A stretch of DNA of 62,332 nucleotides from Chitinophagaceae bacterium (GCA_016706055.1 JADJKL010000016.1:1-62332), one strand, 5' to 3'; numbered from the stretch's first letter, positions 37,636 through 47,970 are shown. Notes: generated from the letters alone by a model not told the origin. Numbers and translations are program-made.

Positions 37636-38969
37636 ACTTTTGTCAGTGGTAAATCAACAGTAAATGTGCTGCCCTTGCCTAATGTACTTTCTGCTTTTAT
37701 ATCGCCTTCATGGGCTTCTACCATTGTTTTTACATAGCTTAATCCAAGACCGAACCCTTTTACATTGTGAACATTACCTGTATGTGCCCGATAAAAACGT
37801 TCAAAAACTCTTTTCACTGTATCACGGTTCATCCCAATACCATTGTCCTCAATTTTAAGTGTGAAATTTTTACCGTTCGACTGAGTTGTAAGTTTAATTA
37901 ATGGTGGCGTATTATCCTTCGCATACTTCACTGCATTATCCATCAAATTGTTTACAAGATTGAGGAAGTGAACTTCATCTGCATTTATCAAATCATTTTT
38001 TGCATTCAAAGACAATTCCACCTTTCCTTTTTTATCTTCCAATTGCAGCGCAAAATTATCAACAGTGTCTTGTATTAATTGATGAACATGAACAGGTTCA
38101 AGATTTAAATCTATTTCCTGTTTCTCTAATTGCGAAGCTCTCAATATGGTTTCCACTTGCCTATTCATCCGCTGGTTCTCTTCTTTTATTATACCACTGA
38201 AGTAGCCAAGTTTTTCTCTATCGTTTATCACCTTCTCATTCTTCATAGCATCTACTGCTAATGAAATAGTGGCAATCGGCGTTTTAAATTCATGGGTCAT
38301 ATTATTGATGAAATCATTTTTGATTTCACCTAATTTTTTCTGCCGCAACATAGTTCGAACGGTAAGATAAAATGCCAATAGAATAATAATTGTAAAAAGA
38401 ATAGATGTGACAATTCTCCATTTTAAAGATTGCAAAACATAATTGTCAATATTGGGCAACATCACAATAAATACTTCATCCAACGAAAGATTTTCACCTG
38501 CTGTACCACTTGGAGGAGTTAAAGGATACATAAACTGTATATTATGAACCGTATCGCTATAAGAAGCTGCAAATTTTTCGGTTTTTCTATCAAAATAATT
38601 TTCGACACCATTTCTTCCGAATGTGGCAATCCCGAATTCAAACTCAACATTCTTTAACCCAATTTCTAAAAAAGATTTATTTAGTTTCTTTTTTATTTCA
38701 TCCACACTGAATTGCTGACCAACTGTATTAGGTTTAAACATATTCAGTGAAAAGTTTTCATCCAATAAATTCCGCTTTCCTCCTGTTGCATAACTGCCTT
38801 TATGCTCAGCTAACTCTGTCCCAACATTTTCTATTGCCACCCGTAGCTTTTCTTTCACCTGCTCTTCTTTTAATAATACCATGTTTTTTATCCAAGATAT
38901 CTGAATAGCAATAATACCAACCAACGAAAGGCTTATTAAAACGGTAATAATGGTGAATGTCCTTTTCAC
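37632..38969 (-). CDS. sensor histidine kinase (orphan)
   Basis: A 445-residue membrane kinase. A first helix lies at about 5-25 (TIITVLISLSLVGIIAIQIS), a sensor region of about 165 residues follows, then a second helix (IVTSILFTIIILLAFYLTV). THEFKTPIATISLAVDAM contains the phosphorylated His. NLMDNAVKY, IEDNGIGM and GFGLGLSYV are the N, G1 and G2 boxes. It overlaps the queA end by 4 bases on the other strand. No response regulator lies next to it, unlike the pair at 15405-17381. Confidence 0.92.
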   Translation of the reverse strand: MKRTFTIITVLISLSLVGIIAIQISWIKNMVLLKEEQVKEKLRVAIENVGTELAEHKGSYATGGKRNLLDENFSLNMFKPNTVGQQFSVDEIKKKLNKSFLEIGLKNVEFEFGIATFGRNGVENYFDRKTEKFAASYSDTVHNIQFMYPLTPPSGTAGENLSLDEVFIVMLPNIDNYVLQSLKWRIVTSILFTIIILLAFYLTVRTMLRQKKLGEIKNDFINNMTHEFKTPIATISLAVDAMKNEKVINDREKLGYFSGIIKEENQRMNRQVETILRASQLEKQEIDLNLEPVHVHQLIQDTVDNFALQLEDKKGKVELSLNAKNDLINADEVHFLNLVNNLMDNAVKYAKDNTPPLIKLTTQSNGKNFTLKIEDNGIGMNRDTVKRVFERFYRAHTGNVHNVKGFGLGLSYVKTMVEAHEGDIKAESTLGKGSTFTVDLPLTKV

Positions 38970-39194
38970 AGATTTAAAATATAGTAATCTAAGATAATGG
39001 TTTAAAAATATGAACCATTCTTACAAAAATACATTTCCTGTGCCTCTTTCCATCCCCTGAACAGGGTATTAAACAGCATTTTAACTACGTTTTTGGAATA
39101 TGAATAAATCAGACAGATTATTATCTTCCAGATTTTGAAAAAATGATTTTCAAATCCACCTTTTTTTAAAAGAATTAAAATACTAAATTGGAGT

Positions 39195-39746
39195 ATGATT
39201 GATTTGGCACCTGGCATATTATTAATTGCAGATCCTTTTTTAAAAGATCCTAATTTTCTCAGAACTGTTGTGTTCTTATGCGAACATAAAGACGAGGGCA
39301 GTTTTGGATTTGTTTTAAATCGACAGTATGAGAATTCGCTGGATGAATTGATTCCTGAGTTGGAAGGGCATAAAATTCCTGTTTATTATGGCGGTCCTGT
39401 TCAATTAGATTCTATTCATTTTGTACATCAATATCCAAACGAAATTCCGGGTGGTCAGGAAGTAATTAAAGGAGTGTATTGGGGTGGCGATTTTGAGGCT
39501 GTTGTAAACTTTATAAAAAAAGGTGACTTTGATAGTAATAAGATCAGGTTTTATATTGGTTATTCTGGCTGGACCGAAAACCAGTTAAAAGAAGAAATGA
39601 ATGAAAAAACCTGGTTAACAGTAAAAGCCAGCCGCAAATTAGTTTTTCATAAAGACCATACTGAAATCTGGAAAGATTCATTAAAACATCTTGGTGGTGA
39701 ATATGAAATGATGGTCAACTTTCCGATTGATCCGCAATTGAATTAG
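39195..39746 (+). CDS. YqgE/AlgH family protein
   Basis: A 183-residue member of the YqgE/AlgH (DUF179) family. It begins with the family pattern PGILLIADPFLKDPNFLRTVVFLCEH, followed by GSFGFVLNR, YYGGPVQLDSIHFVH and GYSGWTENQL. The family has a known structure but no firmly assigned function. It is preceded by a 225-base gap from the kinase and followed by a 19-base palindromic repeat. Confidence 0.92.
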   Translation: MIDLAPGILLIADPFLKDPNFLRTVVFLCEHKDEGSFGFVLNRQYENSLDELIPELEGHKIPVYYGGPVQLDSIHFVHQYPNEIPGGQEVIKGVYWGGDFEAVVNFIKKGDFDSNKIRFYIGYSGWTENQLKEEMNEKTWLTVKASRKLVFHKDHTEIWKDSLKHLGGEYEMMVNFPIDPQLN

Positions 39747-39748
39747 AA

Positions 39749-39767
39749 CCCCTGACCCCTAAAGGGG
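39749..39767. repeat. CCCC/GGGG palindromic repeat, copy 1
   Basis: CCCCTGACCCCTAAAGGGG starts 3 bases after the yqgE-type stop codon. Related copies lie at 43889-43907 and (inverted) 44000-44018. The inner CCCCTAAAGGGG can fold as a hairpin but has no T run, so it is not a normal terminator. Confidence 0.7.
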
Positions 39768-39856
39768 AACTTAGACCAATATTTCATTTCAACTTTGTAA
39801 TCTTACAAAAGCAATAAATTACATTTCTATCAATTTATTTCATAAATCATATCACT

Positions 39857-40579
39857 ATGAAACGTACATTACTTATTTTCTTTTTCTCGCTGTTCATCTT
39901 TGGGTCTTATCAATGCAATACATTAAAAAAACTGGGAATCATTCCATCAGAACTGGAAATGGCATTAGGATTAAAAGATGCATTATCTCAAGGATTATTC
40001 AAATGGGCTAATGCGTTTGCTGATCCAAATGGCAATCCTTTAGTACGATTTGCGTTCCCCGGTGAAGCTGAAAAAATTGAAAAAACATTGAGAGACTTAG
40101 GATTTGATAAAGTAGTTAACCAGGTTACAGGAAAATTTACCAACGCCATGTCGTCCGCAGTTGGTGTTGCTAAACCACTTTTCTTTGATGCAGTAAAAAG
40201 TATGACTATTAAAGACGCCGCTAACATTTTAATTACCGATAACACTCATGCTGCTACTGATTATTTTAAAGCAGAGATGAAGCCAGGGCTCATGACTGCT
40301 TTCCGTCCAATAGTAGATAGTTCCATAAAAATTGAAGGTGCTGATAAAGAATGGAGTGGCATCACTAATATTTACAACAAAATTCCTTTCATCAATAAAC
40401 CACTTGAAAACAGCCTGACAGATTTCATTTCTGCAAGAGTGATTGACCTGATGTTCGTAATGGTAGCAAATGAAGAAACCCAGATCAGAACAAAGTATGA
40501 ATTGCGTAAAACGGATTTGATGAAGAAAGTTTTCTCGTATGCTGAAGAAGAATTAAAACGAAGAACCCACAGAAATTAG
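39857..40579 (+). CDS. DUF4197 family lipoprotein
   Basis: A 240-residue exported protein. The signal part MKRTLLIFFFSLFIFGSYQC ends in a Cys, consistent with lipid attachment. The rest matches DUF4197: LKDALSQGLFKWAN, KNAFAD-type words, MTIKDAANILITDNTHAATDYF and NEETQIRTKYELRKTDLMKKVFS. The family function is unknown. It ends just before a bidirectional hairpin shared with the convergent atpC. Confidence 0.85.
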   Translation: MKRTLLIFFFSLFIFGSYQCNTLKKLGIIPSELEMALGLKDALSQGLFKWANAFADPNGNPLVRFAFPGEAEKIEKTLRDLGFDKVVNQVTGKFTNAMSSAVGVAKPLFFDAVKSMTIKDAANILITDNTHAATDYFKAEMKPGLMTAFRPIVDSSIKIEGADKEWSGITNIYNKIPFINKPLENSLTDFISARVIDLMFVMVANEETQIRTKYELRKTDLMKKVFSYAEEELKRRTHRN

Positions 40580-40590
40580 TTTATACAAAA

Positions 40591-40614
40591 AAGCCCTCTT
40601 CTTTCGATGAGGGC
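40591..40614. terminator. bidirectional terminator between DUF4197 gene and atpC
   Basis: AGCCCTC (40591-40597) and GAGGGCT (40608-40614) form a 7-bp stem with a 10-base loop. On the minus strand the tail is TTTTTTGT. On the plus strand it is AAAATTTGTTTT, weaker. It mainly ends the atpDC transcript and may also end the DUF4197 gene. Confidence 0.78.
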
Positions 40615-40645
40615 TAAAATTTGTTTTCACAATACCGGCTAACAG

Positions 40646-40903
40646 TTATTCCACAGGTGTGGCACCTTCCACTAATACGATTACCTTGTTATTCAGTACT
40701 TCAACAAATCCGCCCTGAATTTCAAAGTTGGTAATATGATTTTGTTTATCCTTCAATACTTTTAAACGACCAGCTTTTAATGCACTTACCAATGGAGCAT
40801 GTTTGTCTAATACTTCAAATGAACCACTGATGCCCGGCATCTGCACACCGTACACTTCGCCGCTGTATAATTTTTTCTCGGGTGTTAATATTTCTAAATT
40901 CAT
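40646..40903 (-). CDS. atpC: F1 ATP synthase epsilon subunit, short form
   Basis: MNLEILTPEKKLYSGEVYGVQMPG is typical of the epsilon beta-sandwich domain. FEVLDKHAPLVSALKAGRLKV and GGFVEVLNNKVIVLVE complete it. At 85 residues it lacks the C-terminal helical domain that inhibits the enzyme in E. coli (139 residues). This short form is common in Bacteroidota. It lies 77 bases after atpD. Confidence 0.93.
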   Translation of the reverse strand: MNLEILTPEKKLYSGEVYGVQMPGISGSFEVLDKHAPLVSALKAGRLKVLKDKQNHITNFEIQGGFVEVLNNKVIVLVEGATPVE

Positions 40904-40980
40904 TTTATCTGATTTGTTAATGAGCCAATTTGGTGATTTGGTGATGCATCATCACATTATCAAATCTCCAAATTATCAAA

Positions 40981-42480
40981 TTACCCTTGAGCCTGCGCCA
41001 TTAATTTCTTTCCTTTCTCAATTGCATCATCAATTGAACCAACAAGGTTGAATGCTGCTTCAGGATATTCATCCACTTCACCATCCATGATCATATTGAA
41101 ACCACGGATTGTTTCTTCAATCGGAACCAACACACCTTTCAATCCTGTAAATGCTTCTGCCACATGGAAAGGCTGCGATAAGAAACGCTGCACTTTTCTT
41201 GCACGGCTAACTATCTGCTTATCTTCATCACTCAATTCATCTAATCCAAGGATGGCGATGATGTCTTGTAATTCTTTATAACGCTGCAACATCAGTTTCA
41301 CATTGTTTGCACAATTGTAGTGAACATCACCAACGATTTTTGGCGTCAATATTCGAGACGTAGAATCCAAAGGATCCACCGCAGGATAGATACCTAAGTC
41401 AGCAATCTTACGGCTCAATACTGTTGTTGCATCCAAGTGAGCAAATGTTGTTGCTGGAGCCGGGTCAGTCAAGTCATCCGCAGGAACGTAAACGGCCTGT
41501 ACAGATGTGATTGAACCATTTTTAGTTGAAGTAATTCTTTCCTGCATCACTCCCATTTCAGTTGCAAGTGTAGGTTGATAACCCACCGCCGATGGCATAC
41601 GACCTAATAATGCCGATACCTCAGAACCTGCTTGGGTGAAACGGAAGATATTGTCAACGAAGAACAGGATATCACGGCCTTTGCCGCTGCCATCACCGTC
41701 ACGATAATATTCTGCAATTGTTAAACCAGACAAAGCCACCCTTGCTCTTGCTCCGGGAGGTTCGTTCATCTGTCCGAATACGAATGTTGCTTTAGACTCC
41801 TGCAATTCATTCATATCCACTTTACTCAAATCCCATCCGCCTTCTTCCATGCTATGTTTAAAAGCATCGCCATATTTCATAATGCCTGCTTCAATCATCT
41901 CTCTCATCAAATCATTACCTTCTCTTGTTCTTTCACCCACACCGGCAAATACAGATACACCGGCATATGCTTTTGCGATATTGTTGATCAATTCCTGAAT
42001 CAATACTGTTTTACCAACACCGGCACCACCAAACAAACCGATCTTACCACCTTTTGCATAAGGCTCGATAAGGTCAATTACTTTGATACCTGTAAAAAGA
42101 ATTTCAGAAGCTGTACTCAAATTTTCAAATGCTGGTGGCTGAGCATGGATTGGACGACCTCCAACTTTGCTAACAGCAGGCAAGCCATCAATAGGATCGC
42201 CGGTTACATTAAATAAACGTCCTTTAATGGCATCACCTATCGGCATTGCGATTGGAATTCCGGTATCAATTACTTCTGTGCCACGAACAATACCTTCTGT
42301 ACCATCCATTGCAATAGTACGTACACTATCCTGACCAAGGTGCTGCTGCACTTCAAGTACCAGAATATCACCGTTTTCTTTCTTGAGTTCTAAGGAGTTA
42401 TAGATATCCGGAAGCTGACCATCAAATTGAACGTCAATTACCGCACCGATTACCTGTTTTACTTTACCAACGTTTGCCAT
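40981..42480 (-). CDS. atpD: F1 ATP synthase beta subunit
   Basis: The catalytic subunit. GGAGVGKTVLIQELI is the P-loop, GERTREGNDL carries the catalytic Glu, and ALSGLTIAEYYRD and ILFFVDNIFRFTQAGSEVSA are further signatures. Length 499. Only atpD and atpC are here; the other subunit genes (a, c, b, delta, alpha, gamma) are elsewhere, a known arrangement in Bacteroidota. Confidence 0.98.
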   Translation of the reverse strand: MANVGKVKQVIGAVIDVQFDGQLPDIYNSLELKKENGDILVLEVQQHLGQDSVRTIAMDGTEGIVRGTEVIDTGIPIAMPIGDAIKGRLFNVTGDPIDGLPAVSKVGGRPIHAQPPAFENLSTASEILFTGIKVIDLIEPYAKGGKIGLFGGAGVGKTVLIQELINNIAKAYAGVSVFAGVGERTREGNDLMREMIEAGIMKYGDAFKHSMEEGGWDLSKVDMNELQESKATFVFGQMNEPPGARARVALSGLTIAEYYRDGDGSGKGRDILFFVDNIFRFTQAGSEVSALLGRMPSAVGYQPTLATEMGVMQERITSTKNGSITSVQAVYVPADDLTDPAPATTFAHLDATTVLSRKIADLGIYPAVDPLDSTSRILTPKIVGDVHYNCANNVKLMLQRYKELQDIIAILGLDELSDEDKQIVSRARKVQRFLSQPFHVAEAFTGLKGVLVPIEETIRGFNMIMDGEVDEYPEAAFNLVGSIDDAIEKGKKLMAQAQG

Positions 42481-42718
42481 ATAAAGTGTTTATTGAGAGG
42501 GTTGTTTTCAGGCGGCAAAGGTAAGGGTGTGAGGTAGAATTATGAAATAAGAAACAAGAAAATAAATAATGGTGGAAAACTGGTGGATGAAGCCTCATTT
42601 AAACAAGAAAGGAGAGGTTTTGAGCTTATTATCAAATCGCCGAATTATCTAAATAGATAGATAATAAGACAGTTTAAAAGTTTATGGAACAAATTATTTA
42701 TTTATCGTTATTTGCAGG

Positions 42719-43883
42719 ATGCAACTGATTGAAGTTACAACCGCACAACTTGCCAAAGATTTTTTACTGGTAAATGTGATAATCAACAAAGGGAATCTCG
42801 ATTACATTAGGCCTTTAGACAAAGATGTGAATGAAGTATTTGATCCAAAGAAAAACAAAGCCTTCCGGTTTGGAGAAGCTATTAGATGGATTTTAAAAGA
42901 CAAAGAAGGAAAACTGATTGGTCGAATTGCAGCCTATACCAATAAAAAATATAAGAATAAAGGTGATGATGTACCTGTTGGCGGCACCGGTTTTTTTGAC
43001 TGCATTAATAATCAGGAAGCGACTGATATGCTATTTGATGTTGCAAAACATTTGTTATTACAAAAGGGAATGCAGGCAATGGATGGCCCCATCAATTTTG
43101 GAGAACGAGACAGATGGTGGGGATTGATAGTTGAAGGGTTTCAATCACCATTATACTGTATGAATTATGCCCAGCCATATTATAAAGATTTATTTGAAAA
43201 ATATGGGTTCAAAGAATTTTATGGTCAATCCTGCTATGGACTAGATCCAAGAAAAGAGTTAAGCGAAAAAATTCTGGAGAGGCATGCGAAATTGGCCGCA
43301 GATCCTAACTTTTCTTCCAGTTATATTAATAAGAACAGACTGGAAAAGTTTGCAGAAGATTTTGTGACAGTTTATAATAAAGCGTGGGCTGGCCATGGTG
43401 GATTGAAAGAATTAAAAAAAGATCAGGTGCTGCTGATGTTTAAAAAGATGAAGCCGGTGATGGATGAAAAGATCATTTGGTATGTATATTATAAAATGAA
43501 CCGATAGGTATTTTTGTAAATCTTCCAGACCTGAATCAATGGTTTAAATACCTGAATGGAAAATTTGACCTATTTCATAAAATAAAATTTCTTTGGATAA
43601 AAAGGACAAAAAGAATCATCGCTTTACCGGATTAGTTTTTGGAATTGTCCCAGAATTTCAGGGCAAAGGAGTTGATGCGTATATAATTAATGAGTCAAAA
43701 CTTGTAATACAACCGCAAACTAAATACACCGATTATGAAATGCAATGGATTGGCGAATTCAATCCTAAGATGATCAATGTTGTAGAAACATTTGGTGATT
43801 CTTACCGTTCCCGAAGGTTAATCACTTATCGTTATTTATTTGACCCAACAAAAGAATTTAAACCACATCCGATTTTGCTATAG
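42719..43883 (+). CDS. GNAT-like acyltransferase-type protein, frame broken twice
   Basis: Begins MQLIEVTTAQLAKDFLLVNV. The N-terminal part (DGPINFGERDRWWGL, YCMNYAQPYYKDLFEKYGF) matches a conserved Bacteroidota family whose core resembles two GNAT folds. The C-terminal part has FGIVPEFQGKGVDAYII, like the cofactor-loop pattern of GNATs (Q-x-G/KG). One missing A near 43493-43496 and another shift near 43599-43612 break the frame. With them repaired the protein is about 388 residues. The acceptor is unknown. Confidence 0.72.
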
Positions 43884-43888
43884 AGAAA

Positions 43889-43907
43889 CCCCAAACCACT
43901 AAAGGGG
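43889..43907. repeat. CCCC/GGGG palindromic repeat, copy 2
   Basis: CCCCAAACCACTAAAGGGG starts 5 bases after the stop of the GNAT-like gene. It pairs with the inverted copy at 44000-44018 across the 110-base gap in front of dnaX. Confidence 0.65.
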
Positions 43908-43999
43908 CTTACAAAGACTTATTAACATAGAGTTATTCTTATGCTTTAAAAAATCTGTTCTTTCTTATCTTGCAACTTCTCTTTAAGGGTTTTAATTTT

Positions 44000-44018
44000 C
44001 CCCCTTAGGGGTTAGGGG
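44000..44018. repeat. CCCC/GGGG palindromic repeat, copy 3 (inverted)
   Basis: CCCCCTTAGGGGTTAGGGG is the reverse-orientation copy. It matches copy 2 at 16 of 19 positions after reverse complementing. It ends one base before the dnaX ATG, so it occupies the ribosome-binding region; the AGGGG at 44014-44018 may act in place of a normal Shine-Dalgarno element. Confidence 0.65.
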
Positions 44019-44019
44019 T

Positions 44020-45833
44020 ATGGAAAAATTCGTTGTATCAGCCAGAAAATACAGACCACAAACTTTCGACACTGTCGTAGGGCAATCGCATATCACTACT
44101 ACACTAAAGAATGCAATCAAACATGAGCAACTGGCACATGCCTTTTTATTTTGCGGACCAAGAGGTGTTGGCAAAACAACCTGTGCAAGAATTTTAGCCA
44201 AAACAATTAATTGCGAAAACCAAACGAAGGAAGGTGAAGCCTGCGATAAATGTTCAAGCTGCACCTCTTTTAATGAAGGCGGTTCGTTGAATTATTTTGA
44301 ACTAGATGGAGCTTCCAATAATTCAGTGGACGACATAAGAGAATTAGTAACTCAGGTTCGGTTTGTACCACAATCTGGTAAATACAAAGTGTATGTAATA
44401 GATGAGGTACACATGTTAAGTTCATCTGCCTTTAATGCCTTCTTGAAGACGCTGGAAGAACCACCACCATATGCCATTTTTATTCTGGCTACTACAGAAA
44501 AACATAAAATCCTGCCAACCATATTAAGCCGTTGCCAGATTTTCGATTTCAAACGAATCACCACAAATGATACGGTAGAACATTTAGAATCCATTTGTAA
44601 AAAAGAAAAATAAAAGCTGAGCAAGCCGCTTTGCAGGTCATTGCGCAGAAAAGTGAAGGTTGTTTAAGAGATGCTTTGAGTATTCTTGATAAGATTGTCA
44701 GTTTTACAAATGGCGAACTGAATTTTGCCAATACATTGGAGCATTTGAATATTCTGGATGCAGAATGTTATTTCAAACTTTTGGAATGTATGCAGCAGCA
44801 AGATCTTTCTGGTGCATTGCTGCAATATGACGATATCAACCGAAAAGGTTTTGAAGGTGATTTAGTGTTGAATGGTTTTGCAGAATTCATCCGCAACCTG
44901 TTGGTATGTAAAGATGAGAAAGCAGCTGTGCTGTTAGATGTGGTAGAAAGTTTTAAAGAAAAATATATTGCTACAGCAAAAGAAGTTGAACCTGCATTAT
45001 TAATAAGTGCATTAAATATTCTCAACAGTTCTGAAATAAATTATAAAGCTGCCAGGAATAAAAGATTACATGTAGAACTGGCATTGATCAAACTTTGCTA
45101 TCTACAACAAGCAATTGAGATAACAGCAGACGGAAACTCCATTTCAAAAAAAAAAGTAGTTGAACCTGCAAAAGCACTTGCTTTCCGACAGATAAAACCA
45201 TTTGCAATTAAGCAAACAGTTGACAAACCTGCTGTAAATCAAAAATCCTCTGTTACGACAGAAGCAAAGCTGATTATTGAAACTCCCCGAAATAAAGAGA
45301 GTTTAGTAAAGGAAGACAATGCCAACGATACATATGGCTTGCCAAAAACAGAAATTAAACAGCCTGCTGGCAGAAGCAAAATAGCAGCACTGGATAAAAT
45401 TCGTAATCAGTACAAAGAAAATGGAAACAGCGGGAATGGAAATGGGAATGCTAATCATGCCTTAAAAAAAGAAGAGCTTGAAAAAGCCTGGGCGGAATAT
45501 GTCATAAAACTAAAAGCAGATAAAAATCCGGCGGCACAACCTTTTGACCTTGCCATTCTACGAATCAAAGATGACAACTCATTCGAGGCTGTTACGGCTA
45601 ATACTATCGAAAAACAATTTATCGAACAAGACAGGAACCATTTGTTTGCTTTCCTTCAGGAGAAACTTCATAACAGATTATTACAGTTTAGTGTTACGAT
45701 TGAAGAAAATACCGATAACCGACCCGAAATAGAGATTACTCTTTCCTCTAAAGAACAGTTTCAGAAAATGGCCGAGCTATATCCCATGGTTTGGGAACTT
45801 AAAGAAAGGCTGAAATTAGATCTTGACTATTAA
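44020..45833 (+). CDS. dnaX: DNA polymerase III tau/gamma subunit DnaX, frame broken once
   Basis: Clamp-loader ATPase. GPRGVGKTTCARILAKT is the P-loop, the four Cys in the CENQ...CDKCSSC segment bind zinc, VIDEVHML is Walker B, LEEPPPYAIFILATTE the sensor region and SRC the arginine finger. The frame stops at 44611-44613 after CKKEK. One extra A in the run just before it restores KAEQAALQVIAQKSEGCLRDAL, the expected domain II. The remaining part has domain III and a lower-complexity tail. The full length of about 605 residues fits tau. Confidence 0.93.
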
Positions 45834-45888
45834 TCAACCTCTCTATCATTCATCATTTTGCCTTAATTTCGGCAAAAATCTATAGGGA

Positions 45889-47544
45889 ATGGCCGATAAG
45901 ATATTAATGCCCAGATTAAGCGACACTATGACTGAAGGTGTGATTGCTGCCTGGCATAAAAAAGTTGGAGATAAAGTAAAAAAAGGTGACCTGCTGGCTG
46001 AGATTGAAACAGATAAAGCCACCATGGAATTAGAAAGCTATAAAGATGGAACATTGTTACATCTTGGTGGTGATAAAGGTGCCAAAATTCAGGTAGATGA
46101 ATTGCTAGCTATTGTAGGTAAAGATGGAGAAGATATTTCTTCTCTTGTTTCATCATCTGCTACTTCTCCGAAAGAAGAAACTAAAACAGATCAACCTGTT
46201 CCCAAAAAAGAAAAAGCACAAACAGCCGAAGCAAAAGAGCAACCTGCTACTTCAAATCAACAACCAGCATTAGATATTTCTAAAATGGAAGAAGTAGTAT
46301 TAATGCCAAGGCTTAGTGATACAATGGAAGAAGGAGTTATTTCATCATGGCACAAAAATGTAGGCGATACTGTAAAGAAAGGCGAAGTATTAGCAGATAT
46401 TGAAACGGATAAAGCTACATTGGAACTCGAAAGTTATAAAAACGGAACGTTGTTACATGTTGGTGCAGAGAAGGGAGAAAAAATTCCTGTCAACGGTCTA
46501 CTCTGTATTATTGGTGAAAAAGGAAAAGTAGATGTTGATGCAATTATTGCTGCTGCAAAAGGTGGCGGCGCATCATCACAACCTGCTCCTGCTGAATCTG
46601 CAAAAGCAGAATCAACTGAGACTGCACAACCTTCTGCTCAAACAACAGCTGCTTCATCCTCTTCATCAGAAAACGGAAGAGTAAAAGCATCTCCTCTTGC
46701 AAAAAAGTTAGCTGCTGAAAAAGGAATTGACATTGGTTCTATTAACGGAACTGGTGATGGAGGAAGAATTACAAAAGCAGATATCGACAATTATAAAGCA
46801 TCTGCGCCAAGCAAAGCACCTGCTACAAGTGTAGCCGCTCCAGTATTTACTGGAAGTACCGAAGAAGGTTACACTGATATCCCTAATTCTCAAATGCGTA
46901 ATGTAATTGCAAAGCGTTTAGGTGAAAGCAAATTCAGTGCTCCGCATTTCTATCTTACGATGGAAATAAATATGGACAACGCTATGACTGCAAGAGTACA
47001 ATTGAATGAAGTAAGCCCTGCCAAGATCAGTTTTAATGATATGGTGGTAAAAGCAACTGCATTGGCATTGCGTCAGCATCCTGCAGTAAATGCTTCATGG
47101 ATGGGTGATAAGATTAGAAGAAACAGTCATATACATATTGGGATTGCTGTTGCAATCGAAGATGGCTTGATTGTTCCGGTTGTAAAATTTGCTGATCAGA
47201 AAACATTACCACAAATTGCTGCTGAAAGCAAAGAGTTGGCTGGCAAAGCAAAAAACAAAAAACTTCAACCAAACGAATTTTCAGGTAACACTTTTACCAT
47301 ATCTAACTTAGGCATGATGGATATTGAAGAGTTTACGGCTATCATCAACCCGCCAGACAGTTGTATAATGGCTGTAGGAAGAATAAAAGAAATCGTTGTA
47401 AAAAAAGGCGATGGGTTTGGTACAAGTAATGTTATGAAAGTAACCATGAGCTGCGATCATCGCAGCGTAGATGGAGCTTCAGGAGCAGCATTTCTGCAAA
47501 CATTTAAGAAATATCTGGAGAACCCAATCACCATGTTATTATAA
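45889..47544 (+). CDS. pdhC: pyruvate dehydrogenase E2, dihydrolipoamide acetyltransferase
   Basis: Core of the pyruvate dehydrogenase complex; transfers acetyl from lipoamide to CoA. Two lipoyl domains (EIETDKATMELES near 42-54 and DIETDKATLELES near 172-184) carry the lipoylated lysines, Lys47 and about Lys177. An Ala/Ser/Pro-rich linker follows each. The E1/E3-binding domain reads KASPLAKKLAAEKGID. The catalytic domain ends with SCDHRSVDGASGA, where His and Asp form the active site. Two lipoyl domains per chain are usual in Bacteroidota. Confidence 0.95.
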   Translation: MADKILMPRLSDTMTEGVIAAWHKKVGDKVKKGDLLAEIETDKATMELESYKDGTLLHLGGDKGAKIQVDELLAIVGKDGEDISSLVSSSATSPKEETKTDQPVPKKEKAQTAEAKEQPATSNQQPALDISKMEEVVLMPRLSDTMEEGVISSWHKNVGDTVKKGEVLADIETDKATLELESYKNGTLLHVGAEKGEKIPVNGLLCIIGEKGKVDVDAIIAAAKGGGASSQPAPAESAKAESTETAQPSAQTTAASSSSSENGRVKASPLAKKLAAEKGIDIGSINGTGDGGRITKADIDNYKASAPSKAPATSVAAPVFTGSTEEGYTDIPNSQMRNVIAKRLGESKFSAPHFYLTMEINMDNAMTARVQLNEVSPAKISFNDMVVKATALALRQHPAVNASWMGDKIRRNSHIHIGIAVAIEDGLIVPVVKFADQKTLPQIAAESKELAGKAKNKKLQPNEFSGNTFTISNLGMMDIEEFTAIINPPDSCIMAVGRIKEIVVKKGDGFGTSNVMKVTMSCDHRSVDGASGAAFLQTFKKYLENPITMLL

Positions 47545-47568
47545 GTATTGATAAAATAATTAAATCTA

Positions 47569-47594
47569 AAGAGCTACTCATTCGGGTAGCTCTT
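47569..47594 (+). terminator. rho-independent terminator behind the E2 gene
   Basis: AAGAGCTAC (47569-47577) and GTAGCTCTT (47586-47594) form a 9-bp stem with an 8-base loop (TCATTCGG), followed by four more T. It lies 25 bases after the E2 stop codon. Confidence 0.88.
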
Positions 47595-47733
47595 TTTTGC
47601 TTAAGGCAATACTCTAATCATGCTAACGTTTTCCAATTAAACCGTTTTTAAGTATTTTCACTTATTAATAAACCCAAATCCGTCTGCAAGGAGATGTCGT
47701 AGATGTTTGCACTTTTGTCAATAAACTTACTAC

Positions 47734-47958
47734 ATGGATGAAAACAAAATAAAATTTCCTTGGGCACTTATGTTTTTTGTAACAGGGGTATCCCTGATTG
47801 CTTTTAGCTTCGCTATAAAATTTCTAGAAGGAAATCATTCCAAAATAATGCTGAGGGCTGGTGCAGTTGCACTTTGTGCTGGTGTTCTAAGCAGTGTTAT
47901 AAAAATGCTATCTAGCTATCTTTATAACAAGAGAAAGAATAGCAAAGAAAATTTCTGA
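47734..47958 (+). CDS. small membrane protein, 74 aa
   Basis: Two hydrophobic segments (WALMFFVTGVSLIAFSFAI and AGAVALCAGVLSSVIKML) linked by a short charged loop, with a basic tail (LYNKRKNSKENF). I do not recognise a family. It lies alone between the terminator of the E2 gene and the convergent phosphoesterase gene, with 189 bases upstream for its own promoter. Confidence 0.55.
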   Translation: MDENKIKFPWALMFFVTGVSLIAFSFAIKFLEGNHSKIMLRAGAVALCAGVLSSVIKMLSSYLYNKRKNSKENF

Positions 47959-47970
47959 ATTGAGGTCATA

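Noticed and set aside
37632..38969. Response regulator partner for the orphan sensor kinase
   Set aside because: None of the neighbours within several kb has a receiver domain. The only regulator in the window belongs to the kinase at 16101-17381.
44590..44640. Programmed -1 frameshift in dnaX (A run then AAG near the stop at 44611-44613)
   Set aside because: E. coli uses A AAA AAG to make gamma, but here the heptamer is not in the needed phase, and the short product would end at residue 197, without domain III. One missing A explains it, as in other genes of this window.
45856..45877. TTTTGCC/GGCAAAA hairpin between dnaX and the E2 gene
   Set aside because: Stem of 7 bases without a T run after it on either strand, and within 12 bases of the E2 start. 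Not a typical terminator.
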